Assembly (NCBI RefSeq): GCF_007475525.1
Contig: NZ_CP037899.1
Span: 186,001 to 250,000, forward strand
Length of the DNA: 64,000 bases
Direction: 5' to 3'
DNA from: Methylacidiphilum kamchatkense Kam1
GTDB lineage: Bacteria; Verrucomicrobiota; Verrucomicrobiia; Methylacidiphilales; Methylacidiphilaceae
Part shown: positions 57,737-64,000 of the stretch, piece by piece
Layout of the letters: each line of letters opens with the position of its first letter
How positions within the stretch are numbered: the first letter of the stretch is position 1
The notes under the pieces: model-generated
The model's database searches: none
What the model saw: only the letters and a program-made list of their open reading frames with translations
What the model was told of the DNA's origin: nothing
Translations under genes and position numbers: made by a program

Positions 57737-57771
57737 GCGTGGGTCGTGGGTTTGAATCCCACAAGCGGCTC
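57737..57771 (+). repeat. Right attachment repeat, tRNA-Thr 3' end copy
   Basis: 34 of 35 bases match the tRNA segment 37565-37599; the one change is T-loop TTCGAAT to TTTGAAT. The 5' half of the tRNA is missing, so this is not a functional tRNA gene. GC-rich island sequence stops here and AT-rich host sequence resumes. Confidence 0.9.
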
Positions 57772-57964
57772 TCCTTCAAATTGAGTGCATTCCATGCCTT
57801 TCTTTTTTTATGGTTTTTTTAGCTTTTTTATTTGATCATCAAACAAATCAAAAGGCAAAAATTCGCTCAGAAAAAAACTGAATTGGGAAACGAATGGCTC
57901 TATATTTTTTTGGTACCAGTAAGAAAAAAAATAGAAAACAAATCAATAAAATAGGTTGTCTAGA

Positions 57965-58639
57965 ATGTGCGGCCGCTTTTCCCTCAAAGCTTCTCCAAGA
58001 GTAATCCAGTCTATTTTTAAGGTAGAAGAGGTTCCCGATTTTCTTCCTCGCTACAATATCGCTCCTCCTGGCCCTATTCTAGTAATAAGACAGGGAGTAG
58101 AGAAAAGAGAAGCCCTTTTTATGCGCTGGGGACTCATCCCTCATTGGGCTAAAGAAGCAAAGACCGATTGGCGTACCATTAATGCAAGAGCTGAAACGGT
58201 GCAGTCCAAACCAACTTTCAGAGACAGTTTCCGCAGAAGAAGATGCTTGATCCCTGCAGATGGGTTTTATGAATGGCAAAAAGATGAGAAGAATAGAAAA
58301 ATTCCGTGGTACATTACCCTGCCTTCTGTTGAAGTCTTTGGGTTTGCCGGGCTGTGGGACCGGTGGGAAAAGGATGGTAAGCTAATCGAATCTACTACGA
58401 TTATCGTTACCGAAGCTTGTCCAGAATTGAAGAAAATACATGAGCGGATGCCCGTGATTATTGATTCTCTCCATTATGACCGGTGGCTTGGAATTGAAGA
58501 GGGTAGCAAACTGCAAGAGTATCTTGATCTACTCAAGCCGTGGAATGGCAAAATCGCTTTCTGGAGAGTAAGCGTAGCAGTCAATCGAGCTGATGCAGAA
58601 GGAGAAGAATTGATCAAAGAAATCCCTACACCTCCATAA
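57965..58639 (+). CDS. SRAP-domain protein (HMCES/YedK family)
   Basis: A 224-residue protein that protects abasic sites in single-stranded DNA by forming a thiazolidine link through Cys2. The start ATG 57965 puts MCGRFSL at the N-terminus, so Cys2 is exposed after Met removal; an in-frame TTG nine bases upstream is rejected for that reason. Other conserved blocks are PRYNIAPPGPILVIR, MRWGLIPHWAK, NARAETVQSKPTFRDSF, RCLIPADGFYEWQ and ERMPVIID with the active-site region. AT-rich host composition. It is the first gene after the island. Confidence 0.93.
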   Translation: MCGRFSLKASPRVIQSIFKVEEVPDFLPRYNIAPPGPILVIRQGVEKREALFMRWGLIPHWAKEAKTDWRTINARAETVQSKPTFRDSFRRRRCLIPADGFYEWQKDEKNRKIPWYITLPSVEVFGFAGLWDRWEKDGKLIESTTIIVTEACPELKKIHERMPVIIDSLHYDRWLGIEEGSKLQEYLDLLKPWNGKIAFWRVSVAVNRADAEGEELIKEIPTPP

Positions 58640-59486
58640 ACAAAGCGGTGCCCCTCTCATACAAGGGAGTAAAAAAATTGACCATTAATCAATCCTACAA
58701 AGGACCTGATGGAATGCTTTATTGTCTGTTCCTCAACAATCAAAAACACCTAGCCTAATGGGCTTAGGTCCCCAAACAGGCTAACGGAGGGGAAGGTTCC
58801 ATTAGTCGGACCGCAGTCCATTACTCCAGATAGCCTGGAGAAAAATGAAACTACATTAATGCATGGGCAGAAGCGCCAAGACTAACATTGGCATCGCTAA
58901 GTTACTAAATCTTCCTTCCTCTTTCTGTAGCAGAGGTTGATTGGATGCCGACTCAAGCTTTCAGCCTCGCTCATCGCCGGATTACTTACTTGGTCTAGTA
59001 CAGGCATCAGGAAATAGAGCAAGCTTCCTTAGCCATGCAGGCCTGAGTCATGTCGTTTTCAGGGGGTCAAAGAATTGTATGGTAAAATAGAGCGTTCACC
59101 GATAATCTTTTTTGTGGTTTTTAGCTTAGAGGTGAATGATCGTAGCTTTTTTCTAATATGTTGATGAAGTCCTTTTGGAGTTGCCTTTTTTTTCTTGATC
59201 TATCTAGCAAGGTATAGAAGAATTAAAAAATGCTTTACAATCTATCTTACGATGATCTATGGAGGAAGGGTTATAAGCTCCGCTATCCATGGAAAAAGTT
59301 TGGCAATCCTGGGCTAAGACTAAACCATCTTTTTTCTATAGCCTTCTCTTCATAAGTAAAAACCAAGATAGATTGGTTTTACTCAAGCCTTCTGTTATAG
59401 CGTCAGCCTCTCCTATAAACACTATCCTCAATAACCAAAGATCCTAAGAAATAAAACATTCTCCTCAATAATCATATATCCTAGAA
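58640..59486. other. 847-bp gene-free region
   Basis: No supportable ORF. A small hairpin lies around 58750 (CCTAGCC with GGGCTTAGG) and an ATTGT/ACAAT inverted pair just before it. A TTGTATGGTAAAAT promoter-like string is near 59073. I tested by eye for TPP, cobalamin, SAM, c-di-GMP and fluoride riboswitch cores and saw none. It could hold a small RNA or decayed DNA. Confidence 0.35.
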
Positions 59487-60518
59487 ATGCCAAATTTAGT
59501 AATAGTCATTGGGATGCATCGTTCAGGCAGCAGTGCATTGATGCGGGCTTTGAGTTATTTAGGGGTGGAATTAGGCGAAGAGCTGCTGGAGGCCAGGCCG
59601 GATAATCCGAGGGGTTTTTGGGAAGACAAGGAACTCCTAGCGATCAACGAGTTATTGCTTCAGGCCAGTGGGCTGCGTTGGGACAGCTGTCAGCATCCCA
59701 AGGTGGATGTATTCAGGCCGGAGGTGAGGCGGCTTTGGGAGAGGGCGATAGAGAGTTTCAGAGGGAAGTTGAGCTGTGGGGATAGTTTTGGGATGAAAGA
59801 CCCGAGGATGATTCGGCTGTTGGAATTTTGGCATAGTGTTTTTCAGGAGCTTGGAGTCAGTCCTAGTTACGTACTGTCTCTGCGGGATCCGTTATCGGTA
59901 GCGGAATCGTTGTTTAGGCGGAATGGGTTTTCGCAGGCAAAATCGTTTTGTTTGTGGCTCTCCCATTATCTTTTGCCATGGGGATGGTATGCACCGTTTT
60001 TGAAAGTTGTGGTGAGTTATGACCAGTTGATGAGTCAACCAGGGGTGGAATTAGAACGGGTGGCTGGAAGGCTGGGTTTAAGGGTAGAGCCTGGGGTTGT
60101 GGAGAGGATAAAGGAAGAGTTTTTGGATCCGGCTCTGAGGCATGCGTGTTATTCGGAGGAGCGGCTAAGGGATCAGCTGAGTGGGTTTAATTTTTTGTAT
60201 ACGGTATGGGAAGCATTTGAGGATTTGGCGTATGGAGGGCAGGAAGAAGAAGCCAAGGCAAAGATTGAGAAGCTTTCTAGAGGGAGTTTTTCCTTGAATG
60301 AGCTCTTTGGTTTTGTGGACCAATACGAAAAGCTCGTAGAGCATCTTTACAATGTCCTTTACTCTGTTCCCAGTGAAAAGCACAGTCAAAGCACGATGGA
60401 TGATGAATTGCCGAAGTGTGTTTTTAAGCAACTTACTAAGTTTTACCCAAAGCTAAGCCTATTGATTCTAAAAAATAAGGTATCTAAGTTAAAATCTAGA
60501 AACACAAAAAGAGACTAA
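59487..60518 (+). CDS. Sulfotransferase-like P-loop protein
   Basis: A 343-residue protein. The 5'-phosphosulfate loop is seen in IVIGMHRSGSSALMRAL at the N-terminus, and the 3'-phosphate motif in SLRDPLSVAESLFRR near residue 132. Together they indicate PAPS-dependent sulfotransferase folds acting on glycans or other surface molecules. The first 270 codons are rich in G-ending codons, while the last 70 (from LFGFVDQYEKLVEH) are AT-rich like ordinary host genes, which suggests a mosaic gene. Acceptor unknown. Confidence 0.72.
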   Translation: MPNLVIVIGMHRSGSSALMRALSYLGVELGEELLEARPDNPRGFWEDKELLAINELLLQASGLRWDSCQHPKVDVFRPEVRRLWERAIESFRGKLSCGDSFGMKDPRMIRLLEFWHSVFQELGVSPSYVLSLRDPLSVAESLFRRNGFSQAKSFCLWLSHYLLPWGWYAPFLKVVVSYDQLMSQPGVELERVAGRLGLRVEPGVVERIKEEFLDPALRHACYSEERLRDQLSGFNFLYTVWEAFEDLAYGGQEEEAKAKIEKLSRGSFSLNELFGFVDQYEKLVEHLYNVLYSVPSEKHSQSTMDDELPKCVFKQLTKFYPKLSLLILKNKVSKLKSRNTKRD

Positions 60519-60554
60519 ATAGCGTAGCTGACAGCTTCCTTTTTTTCTATGGCT

Positions 60555-60950
60555 TCATTCTTCAAGATACCGGATCGCTATGGCATGAAAAGCGGGAACG
60601 ATTCTTGTGGGCACCGTGTCGTACATCCCTCCGGTATTGTTCATCACAAAAGGATAGCCAATAGTTGTGGAATTGTCTTCCACTATTAGCGCTTCGGCGC
60701 CTAATTCCCTAGCCTTCATGACTAAAGCACTAATCAGTTGGGTCTTTGGCGTGCCTTCTGCACTGCGGGTATCAAGCTCGGCTATCTTAACGTATTTCCG
60801 CTTTGGTGGATGATACATTACTTCCACATACCGGGTGGGGGAATAGGTGGCTTGAGTCAATTTCTTGACTCGGATGGCTTCTTGATGCGCACAGCTTAAG
60901 ACGAAGAAAAAACAGAAGAACCAAATCAGTAAGTAAAAAGGAGTTTTCAC
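60555..60950 (-). CDS. Small lipoprotein
   Basis: A 131-residue protein with a signal helix (FYLLIWFFCFFFVLSC) and lipobox VLSC, so Cys20 would be lipidated. The mature part has VMYHPPKRKYVKIAELD, LVMKARELGAEALIVED and a C-terminal TRIVPAFHAIAIRYLEE. It is like the island lipoprotein at 48523-49050. It is 15 nt downstream of the parvulin gene and probably co-transcribed. Function unknown. Confidence 0.65.
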   Translation of the reverse strand: MKTPFYLLIWFFCFFFVLSCAHQEAIRVKKLTQATYSPTRYVEVMYHPPKRKYVKIAELDTRSAEGTPKTQLISALVMKARELGAEALIVEDNSTTIGYPFVMNNTGGMYDTVPTRIVPAFHAIAIRYLEE

Positions 60951-60965
60951 ACGTTTTCTTTTAGC

Positions 60966-61799
60966 CTATTGTGAAGTGGTGGAAACAGAAATGGGGAAAA
61001 TCTGAACGTTGCCTGCAGCAACAAGTTCCTGGACATACCGCTTGAGGTCTTCCTGTTGGATCTGTTGGATGAGCTGAGGCTTGACCTCCTCGAAAGAGGG
61101 CACTCGGAAAGGTCGAATGGCTAAGAGCTGGATGACTTCCCAGCCTAAAGAAGAAAGAATCGGTCCACCGACTTCTCCAGGCTTCAGCTTTTCGACTAAA
61201 GACAAAGCCGAAAGCACAAGCGTTAAGCTATTCTGCCAACCCAGTTCCCCGCCCCTGTCGGCCGTTTGTTTTTCAAGAGATTCGCAAGCGACCAAAGAAA
61301 AGTTTTCTCCTTTCCGCAACCGTTCCATTATTTCAAAAGCTTTCCTGCGAGTCGGCAACACAATATGCCTGATTTTATATTCGACTTTGGGCAGCGTTTT
61401 TAGGAGTTGGAGGTAACGCTCTTTGAGTTCACTTTCGGTGGGAGTCCTTGAATGGACCTTTTTTTGGACTACCAGTTCGGTCAGTACTTTGCGGTTTAGC
61501 TCATCTTGGGCTTTTTGGACTTCGTAGGTTTTTTCAAGTTCAAGCCTGCGGGCTTCTTGATAAAGCAATTCCTGCTGGACAATCGTTGCCAGGGCATTCT
61601 GGATTGCCTGGCTGTCCGGATTTAGGATCCCTACCTTTTTGAGTTCATTAAGAACATAAGATTTTCTGATTTCCACTCCATTGACTATCGCCAAAAGTTG
61701 GTCGTCTGTGGCAGAAGAGAGGGCTTGATTAAAGCTGCGACATACCCCCAGGCTAAGGAAAAGAAAAGAAATACAAGTCCAGAATTTTATGCTTTTCAT
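60966..61799 (-). CDS. Parvulin-type peptidyl-prolyl isomerase, periplasmic
   Basis: A 277-residue exported foldase with a signal segment (FWTCISFLFLSLGVCRSF). A SurA/PrsA-like helical N-terminal domain (VNGVEIRKSYVLNELKKVG) precedes a rotamase domain at about residues 135-230 (YKIRHIVLPTRRKAFEIMER, GENFSLVAC, DRGGELGWQNS, LKPGEVGGPI) and a C-terminal helix. It probably assists outer-membrane protein folding, which fits a genome with many porins and a TPS transporter close by. Confidence 0.85.
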   Translation of the reverse strand: MKSIKFWTCISFLFLSLGVCRSFNQALSSATDDQLLAIVNGVEIRKSYVLNELKKVGILNPDSQAIQNALATIVQQELLYQEARRLELEKTYEVQKAQDELNRKVLTELVVQKKVHSRTPTESELKERYLQLLKTLPKVEYKIRHIVLPTRRKAFEIMERLRKGENFSLVACESLEKQTADRGGELGWQNSLTLVLSALSLVEKLKPGEVGGPILSSLGWEVIQLLAIRPFRVPSFEEVKPQLIQQIQQEDLKRYVQELVAAGNVQIFPISVSTTSQ

Positions 61800-61860
61800 T
61801 AGAGTAAACCATTATAAGGATACAAACAGGATATTTTCAAGAGAAAAGGATAATTTTCTT

Positions 61861-62592
61861 TTATGGTTTTTTTTGGTTAACTGAAGCTTTTGCTGTAATC
61901 CTTGAAAGGTTTTGTTGGAGGATTGTATTCGTAGGGTTTAAAAGATAGGCTTTGCTAAAGGCCGTATGAGCGGCCTCTTTTTTGCCCAGTTTTTCATAGC
62001 AAAGTCCAAGATTATGCCAGGCTTCGATAAGACCATGATCTAAGGATGCGGCTTTCTGCAAGGGATACAAAGCTTCGTTAAACCTTCCTAGATTCATATA
62101 AGCAACGCCCAGATGCAGCCAACCCTGTGCTGTGGGCTTAAGCAGAAGCGCTTCTTTAAAAGCTTCTAGAGCTTCCTTATGCTTAGAAAGGTGTTCTTCT
62201 TCTAGACCCAGAGCCATCCAGTTTTCTGGATCCGTAGGATCGACGGCTACCGCTTTTTTGTAAGCTAATAAGGCTTTTCTACGGTTTCTCTGGAGGGTGT
62301 AGCATTGGCCGAAGAGCCGGTAGATTTGCCCGTTTTTAGAATCGAGGCTTTGAGCTTTTCGTAATAGAGGGAAAACGTCTTTGTATTTTTTTTCTTCTAT
62401 TAAAAGCTTAGATCTGTTAATCAGAAGTTTCGAAAGATCCTCTTTGGAGGAAGAAGGAGAAGAAAGAGCGGCCGCTTTGCTTTGGGAAGCCTTGGTTACT
62501 TGAGAGGTCTTTGGGTTTTGGCTTAGAGCTAAAGAAGAAAAGAGAAATAAAGGGAGAAAAAAAGACAAAGGAAGAACGGTGATTGGTTTCAT
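61861..62592 (-). CDS. Periplasmic tetratricopeptide-repeat protein
   Basis: A 243-residue protein with a signal peptide (LPLSFFLPLFLFSSLALSQ), a Ser/Lys-rich linker and about five TPR units (e.g. GQIYRLFGQCYTLQRNRRKA, NWMALGLEEEHLSKHKEALE, AWHNLGLCYEKLGKKEAAHT). It should act as a protein-binding scaffold. It is transcribed away from the TPS transporter gene; the two face each other across a 120-bp double-promoter region. Confidence 0.75.
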   Translation of the reverse strand: MKPITVLPLSFFLPLFLFSSLALSQNPKTSQVTKASQSKAAALSSPSSSKEDLSKLLINRSKLLIEEKKYKDVFPLLRKAQSLDSKNGQIYRLFGQCYTLQRNRRKALLAYKKAVAVDPTDPENWMALGLEEEHLSKHKEALEAFKEALLLKPTAQGWLHLGVAYMNLGRFNEALYPLQKAASLDHGLIEAWHNLGLCYEKLGKKEAAHTAFSKAYLLNPTNTILQQNLSRITAKASVNQKKP

Positions 62593-62603
62593 AGACTAAT
62601 AGG

Positions 62604-62630
62604 AGTATAGTATTTTTTTTCTATAACCAA
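62604..62630 (-). promoter_or_regulatory. Putative promoter of the TPR gene, TTGGTT-N15-TATACT
   Basis: On the minus strand TTGGTT (62630-62625) and TATACT (62609-62604) are 15 nt apart, with the predicted start only about 5 nt before the ATG at 62592. Confidence 0.4.
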
Positions 62631-62651
62631 AAATTTTAAAACAACCTGGCG

Positions 62652-62679
62652 TTGAGGAGCGCTTTTATTGTTGTATAAA
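62652..62679 (+). promoter_or_regulatory. Putative promoter of the TPS transporter gene, TTGAGG-N16-TATAAA
   Basis: TTGAGG (62652-62657) and TATAAA (62674-62679) separated by 16 nt, about 37 nt before the ATG at 62716. Confidence 0.4.
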
Positions 62680-62715
62680 CTAGTAGCTTTGTTTTATTCT
62701 TTCTTTCCCATTTTT

Positions 62716-64000
62716 TTATGAAAGGTAAAGCGGTTTTTTTTCTTTTTGTCTTATGCTTGCATTGGCTCTGCCTTAGCGCGATTGCCCAGAAAGAGTCTTC
62801 TTCAGAAAACACCACTTCCTCCACTACGGAATTCCCCCCGTTGCCTTCTAACCAAGAACAAGAACCTTCCTCTAGGACTTATTCTCAAGAGGTTCAGTCA
62901 GCAGAAGCTGCTCCTTTTAGCCTTCCAAAAGAGAATGTAAGCGTCAAGCCTTTAAAATCCCAACAGCAGAAAAGCCGGCCGATCGTCGTCCTTTCTAATG
63001 GCTACACCTACATTGTAACAGGCAATACGGTGCTTTCTAAACATTCGATTCAAAAAGCGCTTCGATTAGCTACTGGCCCAGAGGATGCGGTGAACAAGTT
63101 GAAACTGCTCTACCAACAAAAAGGCTATTTTCTAGTGACTGTGCGCAGCGTGGCTATTGATAAAGAAATTGAACTGGAAGTCATTGAAGGAATGATCACA
63201 ACCATCCATGCTCCTAAGCCGTTGGACCTGTTTTATTATGGCCTTAAAAACCGGCGAAGTGTCCAGACTAGCGATGTGATTCGGGATAACATCAATGCGG
63301 AGAAGTATGCGAACCGCCAACAGGAACAGCCTAAAGTGAATTTTGAACCGGGTAAGGATTTTGCTACCAGCGAAATGTTTGTTGAAGAGCAGCCGGTGCA
63401 AACTTTTAGCCCTAACGTTCTTGACGAAGCAAAGCCGTGGGATACCTCCGTGATGTTCGGAAATTATGGGACGAGGTTTGTTTCTAGATACCTGACTGAT
63501 CTTTACGTTGGGTATCGGCCGGGCTATGGGCTTCAGATTACTGGGGATCTATCCTATGGATTGACTGGGTTTGATGCCTACAGTAATGGAGGACTTTATT
63601 ATGCGGGCACCTTTGGTCTTTCCTGGGCTTCTCCGTTGGGGCTTTATGGAGTGACTTATCGGCAGATGCATTTTCAGGAAGGGCCCAATTCGCTTGGACT
63701 ATTCAATATCCCAGGAATGACTCCAGAACTGGCAACACTCCTTGCTTCAGGGAGTACTGGGGATCTGCGTTATTGGCAGGTTTATGGGCAGCAGATCGCT
63801 TATGCTAGTGAATCGATCCGTTGGACGTTTGATGAGTATCTTTCTTTGACTAATTTCCAGGATTATTTTATTTTCCAACACCTTTATGCTCAAGACTACA
63901 ATGAATTTCAGATCGGCAGTTCGTTCAGCCAGAATTTTAACGCCTTTGGTAGGCCTGCTCGGTGGGATGCGGGTATCCATTACGTTCATGCCTTTTCGCA
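62716..64000 (+). CDS. Two-partner-secretion outer-membrane transporter (ShlB/FhaC/TpsB-like), 3' end beyond the window
   Basis: ATG 62716 opens a frame that runs without a stop to the window end (428 codons shown). A signal peptide (AVFFLFVLCLHWLCLSAIAQ) and a Ser/Pro/Gln-rich linker are followed by a POTRA-like domain at about residues 95-155 (LSKHSIQKALRLATGPEDAV, QQKGYFLVTVRSVAIDKE, LEVIEGMIT), then a barrel region with aromatic, Gly-rich strands (DLYVGYRPGYGLQITGDLSY). TpsB proteins export large beta-helical adhesins or cytolysins. The substrate gene is not in the window. Confidence 0.75.

Larger units (their letters stand above)
37565..57771. mobile_element. 20.2-kb genomic island integrated in tRNA-Thr(CGU), decaying defence island
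   Basis: The island is bounded by a 35-nt direct repeat of the tRNA 3' end (37565-37599 and 57737-57771, one mismatch). Between the repeats the base composition is clearly GC-richer than in the flanks, especially over the restriction-modification operon, and many genes are broken. The content is anti-phage-like: Mod/Res with a proteasome-like peptidase, nuclease-like modules, HEPN-like, AlbA_2, PIN-like, SIR2, DUF3782-like and Uma2-like proteins. I found no integrase, relaxase or replication gene, so it looks stranded. Confidence 0.85.

Noticed and set aside
37565-57771. Tyrosine or serine integrase inside the island
   Set aside because: No HxxR...Y block or serine recombinase motif was found in any frame I could read; absence is by eye only.

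Overview
The window is a bacterial chromosome segment with two compositions. The flanks (about 1-37.6 kb and 57.8-64 kb) are moderately AT-rich, densely coded and carry ordinary core genes. The style of the genes (tandem verrucomicrobial beta-barrel porins, bifunctional-nuclease protein, AsmA-like and TPR envelope proteins, biosynthetic arginine decarboxylase) suggests a verrucomicrobium, most likely a thermoacidophile of the Methylacidiphilum type. That assignment is inference; no rRNA gene is present to confirm it.

Left flank. It opens with the end of an O6-alkylguanine repair protein. A minus-strand operon follows: an Opp/Dpp-type peptide ABC transporter (two permeases, two ATPases, no binding protein beside it) and an RlmI/RlmK-like rRNA methyltransferase. 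Next come an AsmA-like protein, rpsO-pnp, a peroxiredoxin, phosphofructokinase, a membrane protein with ispH, leucyl aminopeptidase with a secreted propeller protein, and a ParA-like ATPase paired with a tail-anchored partner. Further genes are an Rrf2 regulator, a YggS-type PLP protein, a LysR regulator, speA, a bifunctional nuclease, a TerC protein, panC with a cell-wall amidase, a histidine kinase with its sigma-54 response regulator, three tandem porins (the first frameshifted), lysC and a TPR membrane protein.

Centre. A tRNA-Thr(CGU) gene at 37.5 kb carries a 20.2-kb GC-rich island bounded by a 35-nt direct repeat of the tRNA 3' end (34/35 identical, second copy at 57.74 kb). No integrase gene was found. 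The island reads as a decaying defence island. Its best-preserved part is a tight four-gene operon: a type III-like Mod methyltransferase, a small winged-helix-like protein, an HslV/proteasome-beta-like Ntn peptidase with the Thr nucleophile and Asp17, and a Res helicase-nuclease interrupted by two TAG codons. Behind it lie a two-gene module with a PD-(D/E)XK-like protein, a HEPN-like protein, a transposase relic, an AlbA_2 fragment, a lipoprotein, a PIN-like protein, a broken SIR2 gene divergent from a broken alpha/beta-hydrolase gene, and remnants of a DUF3782-like and a Uma2-like protein. Six in-frame stop codons in these genes are flanked by continuous coding sequence, and all six are TAG.

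Right flank. After the repeat come an SRAP-domain DNA repair protein, an 850-bp gene-free stretch, a sulfotransferase-like protein, a lipoprotein, a parvulin-type foldase, a TPR protein, and the start of a two-partner-secretion (ShlB/FhaC-type) outer-membrane transporter that runs off the right edge. Several host promoters share a TTG-type -35 box, a 16-nt spacer and very short leaders.
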